From Cladorhizidae sp. MBARI D1340-BT2 (Eukaryota; Porifera; Demospongiae; Poecilosclerida; Cladorhizidae), in contig JAQNBH010000011.1 of assembly GCA_028752905.1 (NCBI GenBank), positions 2,703,303-2,767,302 of the forward strand: 64,000 bases of DNA, in the 5' to 3' direction. A program made the translations under genes and the position numbers. A model generated the notes under the pieces. The model was not told the origin of the DNA and did not search any database. It worked only from the letters and a program-made list of their open reading frames with translations. This document shows positions 23,160-32,644 of this stretch, piece by piece; positions within the stretch are counted from its first letter, which is position 1, and the number at the start of each line of letters is the position of its first letter.

Positions 23160-23860
23160 CATACTTTCATGACTTTCTAAAGTACTTCTTTATCGGTTCC
23201 ACTGGTATTGAATCGAGAGCTGGATTGAGATCTGATGGATCTTGATGAGTGTAAGCTGCTGTGAGCTCGACACTATCAGTTTGACTGTCCCCAAACTAGC
23301 TCTATTAGGGGATTTAATTCATAATGTGATTTCGGAATAAAAAAGACTTGAAACCACTCGTTTGCACAGAGTTCACCTTTAGTTTTCTCTGAAACAAAGT
23401 CTTCATGATTTGGAAAAGATATTTCGCATATCTTCAGTCATGAGGGTGGCAGTGTTGATACCTCTCTGCAAGGCTGGTCCTCAACCCCTTCGCTGACCAA
23501 TCTAATAACACCATGGACTAGAGCTGATGTGCCTAAACAGTGTCCCTGATTTGGAGAGGGCCACCATCTTTCACTAGGATGTTACGTACAATACGTGCCA
23601 TGGTCCTTAAATATTCAAGTCAATGTAAAGAAATAGTGTGATAGCTTGTGTGACTGTTGGAGTGCTGCCATGTTCTCCTGTCAATGTAAAAAATGTTAAC
23701 TATAAAATAACCACATAAGCAATTAACATACCACACAATGCTTGACAACATCCTCCCTCTCATTGCCATCAATATACACACCTTTTCTGTGGTGACTAGC
23801 TTGAATCCTAAGTGGTGCAACCAACTAACTGCTGTGCGGAAAAGACACATCTGGGGTAGT
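23160..23860 (-). pseudogene. DDE transposase remnant, Tc1-mariner-like (left)
   Basis: Minus strand reads TAVSWLHHLGFKLVTTEK, then after a one-base shift GVYIDGNERED-like residues, and later, near 23290-23320, ELNP-IELVWGQS, followed by a KKYF-like tail near 23180. These match transposases with WLH.LG....KGVY.DGHERED and ELNPIELVW motifs. Frameshifts and stops show it is dead. The mirrored copy at 40234-40960 is equally broken. Confidence 0.6.
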
Positions 23861-24390
23861 GTTGCAATATATAAGTTGTAGACGTTTCAGGGGCTGAGAC
23901 ACCACTTTCAAAGTGGGGATGACAATTTGGGGTGGGAGAGGGGGGGGGGCAGAAGTCATGCAGCTAATAAGCAACCCAACTTAGCGCAGAAGCTAAAAAA
24001 TACTTCCCTAAATAGCCTATATATTATAAGCTACCAAACTCCGCTCAGAAAAACAAGCACACGTGATGCACTTACCTTACCAGCTTTTCTGCAAGTTGAA
24101 AGAGGGGTTCTGGCCTACATTGACTAGCTACAGAAATTAGTCTGTAAATTATTTGTGCACATGAAGTAGTCTAACATTTTTCAGTCGTGGTTGAATGTAA
24201 GTAAGTGAAGAGATGCTTAGAGGAGTAAAATGTCCTTTCAGCTATAACAGATGAGGTGGGTGTGGTAAAATAGAGGAGAAGCAGTTATGTAGAGCAGGTA
24301 ACATTTATTTGTTGTTCATGGCTTCACACAGCGGGTACTGAAGTAACAGTTTACTTCTGTGCCCTTTCTTGATGATGTCAGGAAGAAGTG
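23861..24390. other. No gene recognised; mirrored at about 39660-40233
   Basis: Contains a G-run near 23938-23949 and otherwise uninformative sequence. Confidence 0.4.
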
Positions 24391-24399
24391 CTAACTGAA

Positions 24400-25990
24400 C
24401 CTTTAACTCGTATCTATATACACCATTTTTGAAGTACGCGCTCCCAATAATATTTTCCCTTCACTCTTGATAATCTTTCTTGCTTACTGCCCTCATAAGT
24501 GCTTGCTCCATTGACACCACTGATGGAATCTGTTAACTTTCAAAGCAATTTTGAAATTCACCAAGATAGTAGATCACAGGCTTAATAATATAGTATATAC
24601 ACAGCCTTCGCTCAATTGAACTGATGGAATGGAATTCACTCGCACAGTCAAATGAATGTGAAGATTGTTTCTTACTCATAGGTAGCACTGGCTGTCCAAT
24701 ACCCTATTCTCAGAGAATTCTTCATAGTATTGATTGGACTCCTCCTCAGATCTGATACAATCGAAAAATTTCTTTGCTATTTCTAGACCATCTTGAATTC
24801 TTATGTTTTTCTTTAGTTATACTCAACAATCAGTGACAGAGCATGAGGCCAAATAGAACATTTCTAGCGACTGCTGCAAACCATTTGCTTTCATACCATA
24901 TACTCATCATGGGTGTTTGCATGAATTTCTTCTAATGTCTATAAAAACACACCCTAGTCTTTGGGAATAGCATCAATTGCTGAGGATTGACCTTGTCAAG
25001 CAAAACAACTTTAGGCTCGCACTCTCATCATACTTTCTGGAGCAGAATAGAAGAGCTATTTAGGTGAAACTAAAATTAGTTTTCCAATTTCTTTCACTGT
25101 TCCCAGTTCATCTCTTACACATAATATCCTCCTTCCAATTCCCTGAAGACATAAATTCTAAGAACGGGCAAAACAGTGCACAAGTATGGCTTCCGGAGTT
25201 TGAACTTTGCACTGATCAATCACCGTAAATAGATAAGTTCAGCTGTTCAATATTGCACACATCAGTTGCTTCATCTTGCAATAACTGAAAACCATGCAGG
25301 GTGTCCTTCCTATATATTTTTTAAATGCGCTGCATGGCAAATCAAAATAAGCTCATTCACTGTTTGAAAACAATGTGGCCATTCAGGTTTTGACCACTTC
25401 ATATTTAAGGCCCCACATTAGAATGAGTTGCTTCATATTTCCATCTGAATCAGTATGGCCTAGAAGGCTATTCATTGACAAGCAAAAAATTGTATTGCTT
25501 CAAAATACCTCCTATTTGCATTCATTGCGATCGTTTAATTGATCACTTAACTGGTTCTCAATTGTAGGTCTTCCTTGAGCTATCCAGTTCATTTTGGCTT
25601 CTTTGTGAGATTTAAACCCTTTTTTTCCAATTTTGGAAACCACTTTCAGCTAATCCTTTCTCAACATATTTACTGAATGTAAACATTTGTGCCTGGCAGC
25701 ATATCGTCAATAATAGCAAAATACCTTCTTATGAGATGAAGTCCTGAAAGTTTCTTCTTTTCATGTTTAATAATTTCAGTCGATTCTTATCATTTGGCCG
25801 AAAGGCTTTCTCTTCACTGGTATAACACTGTGCTGAACATCCTACATCTTCTGGTGTGGCATTCTGGCCATCTGAATCTGATAAGCTTATGGTGGTTTTG
25901 AATTGAGTGTCCTCTTGCTCAGACATAGTTCCTGGAATAGGCCCTAATTCATCTTAGGAGTCTAACTCTCCTTGGTGATTTCTCTTGTTT
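24400..25990 (-). pseudogene. Decayed hAT transposase, ZMYM1-like, no. 2 (left)
   Basis: N-terminal piece 25729-25926 (MSEQEDTQF..., KAFRPNDKNRLKLLNMKRRNF), then scattered blocks that in the right-arm copy read FGNW-like GFQNWGKG, SHKEAKMNW, LGHTDSDGN, DEATDVCNIEQL, RGQAYDGAANM. These are the ordered hallmarks of DUF4371/hAT proteins related to ZMYM1. Stops throughout. Mirrored at 37980-39650. Confidence 0.65.
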
Positions 25991-26154
25991 TCTTGAGTGC
26001 TGACAAAAAGCTCAATGGGGAACCCTGAGGCTGTGACTGTCTTTTTATAATCTTAAATTGGAGAGCAGATGCTATCCCCAGATTTTGCACGTACACATTA
26101 GCTATGTCAATTGTCATGAGGTGTAAACCATAATAAAGCTAATCAATAGTGGCC

Positions 26155-26440
26155 AATATATAAGTAGTAGTAGTAGTACTTTGTTCCAATAAGTAGTAGT
26201 AGCATACGTTGGCTCCAATATATAAGTAGTTGTAGTATGTAAGTAGTAGTAGTAGTTTGTTTCAATATATAAGCATTAGTAGTGATTGGTTCCAATATAC
26301 AAGTTGTAAAGATTAAGTCAAGTGTTAAAGATGTCTGTTTTGTAGTGGGATTGTCAAGTGCCGAGTAATGTCTGACCACAGTGTGTGTGTGTGTGTGTTT
26401 GTGTGTTTGTGTTTGTATGTGTTTGTGTGTGACCACAATC
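26155..26440. repeat. AGT-rich and GT-rich simple repeats
   Basis: Spaced AAGTAGTAGTAG words separated by TTCCAATATAT (26155-26290), then GTGTGTGT runs (26382-26430). The mirrored region is 37490-37790. The ORF over it is not real. Confidence 0.85.
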
Positions 26441-26640
26441 AGCATATTTATCTTTTACAAATTGTGGTGCACTTTGTTGGTTTTAACATAATTTTTTTTA
26501 GTGACCATCCTTTGGACCAATCTGTAGTCATATGAATGCTAATAAAGTCATGAGTCACCATTAAGTCAACATAATATCTAACGATAGTATACATATTTTA
26601 ACATTAAAATCACCTTCTCAATAATAAACTTCAAATGTTA

Positions 26641-26700
26641 TTCATTCGACATTTCGACTAGATGCTCTAGTCTTCATCAGGAGGATCTAGTCGAAACGTC
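26641..26700 (-). ncRNA. Hammerhead-ribozyme-like motif at arm end
   Basis: Minus strand: CCTGATGA core (26674-26681), stem II GACTAGAGCATCTAGTC (near-perfect 7-bp stem, GCA loop), GAAA core (26652-26655), then TGTC and a flanking strand. The flanks (ATTCACTTGACGTTTCG and TGTCGAATGAAT) also pair with each other. This arrangement matches minimal hammerheads known from Penelope-like elements. Left-arm homology stops inside stem II. Confidence 0.55.
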
Positions 26701-26759
26701 AAGTGAATGAAGTTGATTACTGAGAAAGTGATTTTAATGTTATTATGTCAACTGAGAGT

Positions 26760-27064
26760 TCATTGAAAGTATACATATTGCCACACCTGCCAACTATAAA
26801 CAGCTATTAGCATAGCATGTTGATTATGTGATGTTTTATACAACTAGTGATTCATTTATTGTTCCCTTCCCCTTTACTCATGTGTGCCTATCACATGACG
26901 TTCCTTTAAAATGTGGTGATTATATAAGGAAATCATCAAAAAGAAGGGAGGGAAGAAGAAAATCAAAAAAGGAGGGGAAAAGGTCACATCGTGCAATGTC
27001 AAGAGGTCGACACAGAACTTTTTAAAGTTTTAGCTACCATAATGAGAAATGGCTTTCAACTGCA
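26760..27064. other. Unique spacer, no gene recognised
   Basis: Sequence between the hammerhead-like hairpin and the central unit. An AAG/AGG-rich stretch lies near 26930-26990. ORF 26828-27025 has no support. Confidence 0.5.
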
Positions 27065-27395
27065 CAATACTATATGCACAATTCTTAAGGGTTAACATCA
27101 ATAAAATAGGTACAATACTTAAGGGTTAACATCAATACTACATGTACAATTCTTAAGGGTTAGACATCAATACTACATGTACAATTCTTAAGGGTTAGAC
27201 ATCAATTCTATATGTACAATTCTTAAGGGTTAACATTAATAACATAGGTACAAGTGTTAACGTCAATACTAAATGTATAATTCTTATGGGCATACTACAT
27301 ATGGGCATACTACATGTATAATTCTTTAGGGTTAACATCAATACTACATGTACAATTCTTAAGGGTTAGACATCAATGCTATATGTATAATTCTA
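27065..27395. repeat. 34-bp tandem repeat 3' of GPCR copy 2
   Basis: About nine units of the array also found at 1-178 (GGGTTAACATCAATACTA type), with an extra GGGCATACTACATAT duplication near 27290-27310. It abuts the predicted terminal stop codon. Confidence 0.9.
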
Positions 27396-27397
27396 CA

Positions 27398-30370
27398 TCA
27401 TTGTGACGAATGGTCCACCTGTGGTTGATGATCGTGATTGCTTACAACTTGGTCCTCGCCTTTGCCATTACCAACCGCTTTCTCCATTTCAGTTTCAGAA
27501 GCAGCAACAGTTTTCGGATCATCGTCAACTTTCATTAAGAACGATGGCCTTGATATTTCTGTAAAAGCAAAGATACAGCTATTAAATTTATGAATGCTTG
27601 GACACATGATTTACTACTCACTGCTCATCTTCCTTAATGACATACTAACAGAATTTATGCCAGAACCATCATTCGTAAGGCTCTTCGTCCTACTAAGACT
27701 GTTCCGTTCTGGTTTGAAGAGAATAATGAAGAGCTTATGACCGAAAATAGAAAGGAGGACTGCAAATCCCGACATCACCACCGCCAGTGAGATGGCAATG
27801 TTCTGTAACTCTTGCATGGTCCGAGTGGCAAAGAAAGTGATGATGAAAGCAATCCAGATCACAAGGATGGAGATGGAGCAGAGTGCAACATACCTGGCCT
27901 CATTGAAATTATCTGGGTAGGTGAAGCTTAGTGCACCAAAGATGGTACAGAGGCCAATGAGGATTGTCTCATAGCTTGCAGACAGGATTAGAAAAATGGT
28001 TCTATCCACCAAACACGTAATTACTACTGTGGGAAAGGCATTCGGCATTTCTGTATTCCGCCGGGTCTCTCTCATTACTTCTGGGTGATCAACGGAAGTG
28101 GAAATAACCAGAATCAGCCACTGAAGCAAGACCAGGACCACAGTGAATAATACCTGGTACTGAGGCTCTGTGAAACGTGGTCGATTTAGCTTTACCTTCT
28201 GCAGGAAGATGCGAGCCACTCGCACAATCTTGACCAAAAGAGCACTGAACATAACTGCAAAGCTGGTCCAGAGAATCCACCTCTGGATGCCACAGATGAC
28301 AGCGTTAGGCTTTGAAACGTAGAAGAAGGCCGAAAAGAAGCTGAGCGTGATGCCCAACAGAAGTAGGATCATCTGCTCTCGGCCTGAGGACTTGACCACT
28401 GGCGTATTCCAGAACATAATAAAAACTACTGAGGTGAAGGCCACTGCTACCAAACCTATAAGGGCAATGATCATGATAATAATGGAGTAAGGATGGTTGA
28501 AAGTCAGGAAAGATTGCTTTAGAGGTACACAACCACTGCTTCCATTCATGGGATTATTCCCCCAGCTCTCATTCTCACATTTGCTGCAGTTAAGGGCCAG
28601 AGGGTCACTGGAGAAGAATTTCCCAAGGCAGGGATCACAGAAGCCACAGCAAGAGGATTGGACTAATCGTCGAAAATGGCCAGGACTGCACCTGCCACAC
28701 TGTGACACTGGTGGAGAGGTTAACACTTGCTCTCTGACAGTGTCAAGACCAAACTGAAAGGGTATCTCTTGAAAAAGTTGCAGGCTAGGCTCTTTGGCCA
28801 CAAAGCTGTCCCATATTCCTACTCTCTTGAAAACAAACCGTGTCTGCTTAGTTCCTTCCTCTTCACCAGTAAAGACGGCTTGGTAATTTAAAATCTCATA
28901 CCTTCCCTCCACATTGCCCTGACTATCAAAGACAATCCTGTTCCCTGTGGGACTGGTGAAATCCACCATTTTAATGTACTCTAGCAATGAACTGCCATTT
29001 AGTTCCCTTGCCTGGTTCAGACATGTTCTGTTGTTGCTGAACCATTGGATTGGCTGCTCACAATTTGCTGTGAGGAAGTTCTGCAGAGCATGTGCATATG
29101 TATAAACAGCATCCACAACCAAAGGTATCTTTTTGCCCTGCTCATAACTCTGCAGTTCAGAAACGCTAAGATTTCTGTTGCAAGGTGCCTTCTTGTTTGA
29201 ACTCTCATCACTGGTGCAGTTCATAACTGCAGAGAAGTATTCCTCAAACCACGGATTGCGACTGTTGCTTTTCAGGGTGAGTTTGGAATAGTACTCATGA
29301 AAGCTCTGTAGGTGTTCGGTTAGAGGGACAAATCCAATCATACCAGCTACAGTGCTGTTATGATTATTGGCCAAAGAAAGTGAATGTGCCCATGAATCAC
29401 TGGCTATCCAGGTGAACTTTTTTGAGGACATTGGATTAAGGTGCTTAAAAAGGTTATCTGCACTATCTTGTGATGTAAATAGAATGACGACATTAGCCTC
29501 TGATTTGTTAAGTTTTTCAGCAAGGCCAAAGAACTTTTCATCAGAGAAATCATCATCAATCCCTACATCTAGATCAATACAAATCCCCTTTTGCCTTGCC
29601 AAAGTGTGAATTTCATCAATGCCTGGCTCACCGTATGTGTTTCGGGAATATATAGTGGAAATATATGTCCAATTGAAGAAGACCAGAAGATCAACCATTG
29701 CTTGGGCTTGCAACCTATCCGTAGGAGTTGTACGATAGAAAAAACCATAGCGATCCCTATTACTCAAAAGGTCTGAAGATGAGGCATAGCTAACCTGAGG
29801 GGTCTTAAAGAGTCGGACCAGACTTGCCACTGGAACACTTACACGACTAGAAGCAGCTCCAACAATCCCAGATGTGGGGGCATCCAAGAAATCCTCCTCC
29901 AACACTGTCGCATTCAAACCAGTCAAACTTCCTGCAGCACAGTTCCCGATGCCCAGCTGACTGCTACTAATCACCAAGTCCACAGTCTCATCCAGGCCAA
30001 TATTCGGACTAGAGCACGTGTCTCTGATATCATAGCCAAGGGTGAGTCCCTTCAATAAATATTCGTCAGCATTGATCTCGTCAATGGCATACAACATGCC
30101 TTCCATCCTCTCCACTCCTCTCTCCAACCTTACCTCCCCGCAAGCCCCACCACCATCTACTGATGTGTGAATGGGAAAGAGCCCACCAATCACAAAGTCC
30201 TTACGGCTTCGGTTTCTGGCTCCTTGTATTCTACCACCAGTAGGGTTGAGGACTTCTGATGGGTAGGAAAAGCCAAGTATGGTTTCTTGTTGTAGTGAGG
30301 CAAAGCAGAGGGTTAGGATAGTTAGAACCAGCATTTGACCCCAAAATTTTGAGAAAGAGTGTCCGGTCAT
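27398..30370 (-). CDS. Class C GPCR, mGluR-like (copy 2, intact)
   Basis: Seven-helix receptor of the metabotropic glutamate family, expected at the plasma membrane and signalling through G proteins. The main exon codes 918 residues: signal peptide about 11-28; Venus-flytrap domain about 45-545; nine-cysteine linker 558-614; 7TM about 628-884; FNEA in loop 3 and KPERN after TM7 as in mGluRs. Amino-acid-pocket positions look kept: Ser174-Ser175, Ser198 region (Thr in mGluR1), Asp218, Tyr246, Asp325; hence an amino-acid-like ligand is plausible but unproven. A GTGAGT donor at 27621 and TTTTACAG acceptor at 27559 define a likely 63-bp intron; splicing replaces the last two residues by 53 others (about 969 aa in all) ending at TGA 27398. 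Unspliced, it ends at TAG 27614. It lies in the spacer between the palindrome arms. The start is the first ATG before the signal peptide, shared with copy 1. Confidence 0.93.
27559..27621 (-). other. Predicted 63-bp intron in GPCR copy 2
   Basis: On the minus strand the exon ends AAGATGAGCA, followed by GTGAGTAG; the acceptor is CTTTTACAG. The downstream frame stays open for 52 further codons rich in Asp, Glu, Lys and His. The same donor and acceptor are present in copy 1 near 398 and 335, so the arrangement predates the duplication. Confidence 0.7.
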
Positions 30371-30725
30371 TCCCCCTCTACTTACTCACGTAGGTTATGG
30401 TCCCGCAAGAGAATGAAAGTATTAGCTAAACACACCTAGAACAAATCTTATTCTAGTTAAGTTACTAATCTTCAGATATGTAGCTTTCTAGCTACCTACC
30501 AAACAATGAATTACAGATTCAATGTAAAGCTCAGCTCACAATCATTACGACGAAGGGGCGGAAGTGCCACGACGGTTTGGCGTAGCCGTTCCCTATAATT
30601 ATACCCACTTCCCAATACAAATTTTACTTCCTGTTCTTCCTCGCAACTTTTATTTCCGTGTTGCAGGCTAGTACTGTACGCTAGGGTGAAGGAGCCAATT
30701 CTGAGTTGGAGAAAGCTTGAGGTTT
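30371..30725 (-). promoter_or_regulatory. Putative promoter/5' region of GPCR copy 2
   Basis: The block next to the intact start codon. Read with the gene it holds AACAGGAAGTAAAA (30621-30634) and GGCACTTCCGCC (30557-30568), two ETS-factor-like cores in opposite orientation about 65 bp apart. I see no clear TATA box at a fixed distance. The equivalent sequence occurs upstream of copies 1 and 3. Function is inferred from position and motif only. Confidence 0.4.
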
Positions 30726-30817
30726 TCAATTTCTAAACATCAGAAAATTTCATGAGCGGCTGTTGAAAGTTTAGCTACTTCTGAGGTTGCAGTTGGGGGG
30801 TGGGTGAGTGAATGAGG

Positions 30818-30836
30818 CCCCCCCCCCCCCCCCCCC
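30818..30836 (+). repeat. Poly-C tract (19 C)
   Basis: Equivalent of the C run at 4148-4177, upstream of receptor copy 2. Confidence 0.9.
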
Positions 30837-31062
30837 AGTGGAGCATTCTCTGAAAACGGAAAGTTTGTTTTCCTTTGAATGCTGTTTGAATGGGTGATAG
30901 TAGATGATTGCTTTCTCTTTGTTAATGGATAGACGAAACGTCATCTCTCTTTTTGAATCCGTAAATGCATCAATTGACACCTTACTTTGCATGTGTGCTG
31001 TTGGTGAATGTGCACGTGCATTTGTGTCTGTGTGTAAGCACAGAAATGGAGTGCTCAGTTAA

Positions 31063-32479
31063 CCCTTTCACTGGCATAAGCGACTTAAGTCGCGAAAACT
31101 GATTAGTCGCGACGAAAAAATTCGTAAAAAAGTAACCGTTCGCGGTATATACTTCAAAAATTGCACGAATATGCCTAAAGCATGCCTCTAATAATTATAT
31201 CAGGAAAATACGGAATGAGGAAAGGGAAGTAAACGTGCCAGCAAACATCACTTCCGGTTCATTCCCGGTCTCGAAGAAGAAATGGCGACCCGCTTTAGTA
31301 GAGACGAAGCGTTAAGACTTCCTATTTGAGGATGACTTCGGCCTGTTCGAGATTGACGTTAGTGAATAAGAGGAAGAAGGTGCCTGTGCTTACCTGGGAA
31401 GTGGCGTAGTTGACGGTGATGCTATGGCAGCTATAACTTTTTTTTTTATTTTTTTTTTTAAGGAACAATATATATATATATCATGATGAGATAACTGATG
31501 AGATAACCAAAGTAATTAAAACCAACAGAAGCTGTTGGCGACCACGTAGCAAGTTTTCAAAATATAGGTCGCCCTACTCTGCCAAGCGAAGCTTCAGACG
31601 ATAGTGATGATCATGAAGACTTCCCCCAAGGTAAGAATAGATAAGAGTTGTATAGTAAAGCCTAGTAACTAGCATAATAATAAGAACTATTTCTCCTTGG
31701 AAGGTAGTTTCACTCATGGACCTGGAGGAGGAGGAGGAGGAAGCAGCAGAGGAGAAGACAGGGTTGGAGGAGAGGTTATTATTTATATATATATATATAT
31801 TTTTTTATAATGTAGCATTATGTGTTTGTCTGAGTTATGCTGAACATGCAGACCTTCACAGTGCCAAGCATTGCCCTTTTATTTTTTATCTGTATTTATT
31901 TATAATTATGTTATGCACACTTTGCACATACTTTTATTTATTTTTCAGTACTATGGACCCTAGCCCTTACTTCCTCTTTGTTATGCTATTCACATCTTTG
32001 TGGTTTGATATAAAAATGTTGTTGACAAATAGTTGTTGTTGACCAAACGTTGACTAGCTAACATTGCTGATTTCATGTGTATGAAACCGAGCTGAAATAG
32101 CCTTTTTCAACTTATAATGATATTCACATCTTTGTGGTTTGTTATAATCAACCAAAAAATTGTTGTTGACAAACAGTAGTTGTTGTTGACCAAAAGTTGA
32201 CCGGCTAACATTGCTGGTTTCATGTGTAATATGAAATTGAGATGATATAAACCCGATATAAACCCTTTTTATTTTACTTCCTGTCTCTTATAACAATATT
32301 CACATTTCTGTGGTTTGTTGCTAAGCAACTAAAATTTACCATAACGTCCTTTCATGCATCAGCTATCACCTGATATATAGTTGTTGGGTACTTGTCTTCA
32401 TGTGGTCCTCTATTTTTTTTAAATGTGAAATTGTGTCAATTTTTGTAAAAAGTCCTCCGTAAATCTGCCAGTGAAAGGA
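31063..32479 (+). mobile_element. PiggyBac-like element, internally deleted, flanked by TTAA
   Basis: Starts CCCTTTCACTGGCATAAG, ends TGCCAGTGAAAGGA; flanked by TTAA at 31059-31062 and 32480-32483. The paralogous units have an uninterrupted site (GCTCAGATAAAGAT near 4575; reverse near 61465). The transposase N-terminus begins ATGGCGACCCGC at 31282 but a one-base loss stops it at once. Compared with 18272-19540 it has fuller ends and an extra 85 bp near 31437-31525 inside the coding remnant. No catalytic domain, so non-autonomous. Confidence 0.9.
31437..31525. repeat. T-rich insert within the piggyBac-like element
   Basis: About 85 bp absent from the sister element: T-rich start, TATATATATA, then CTGATGAGATAACCAAAG. 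It interrupts GCTATAAC|AGAAGCTG of the other copy. Confidence 0.75.
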
Positions 32480-32644
32480 TTAAAGACCAAACCACAAAGC
32501 TGCATAGTTCTCTCCCTCGCCCAAACTCAAATTGGCTACTATACCACCATACTAATTGTTTTATGTTTTCATGTTAATGTTTACATGGCCCTAGATACTG
32601 TAATTGTTAAAACCCAATAATGGTGTATCTCTCTCCCCATAGCA

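Larger units (their letters stand above)
1..26670 (+). repeat. Left arm of giant inverted repeat
   Basis: The arm pairs in reverse complement with about 37262-64000. Mirrored landmarks are receptor start 3096 with 62244, pogo-like element 9831-10602 with 51850-52683, ORF 17912-18112 with 44727-44927, ORF 22472-22684 with 41438-41650 (identical 70-residue translation), and hAT remnant 25926 with about 38008. The sum of paired coordinates stays near 62,500-64,100 for most of the length. It steps by about 1.27 kb at the piggyBac insertion in this arm and by about 3.5 kb at the retrotransposon in the other. Homology ends near 26668 inside a hammerhead-like hairpin. The arm probably continues left of base 1. 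Confidence 0.93.
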
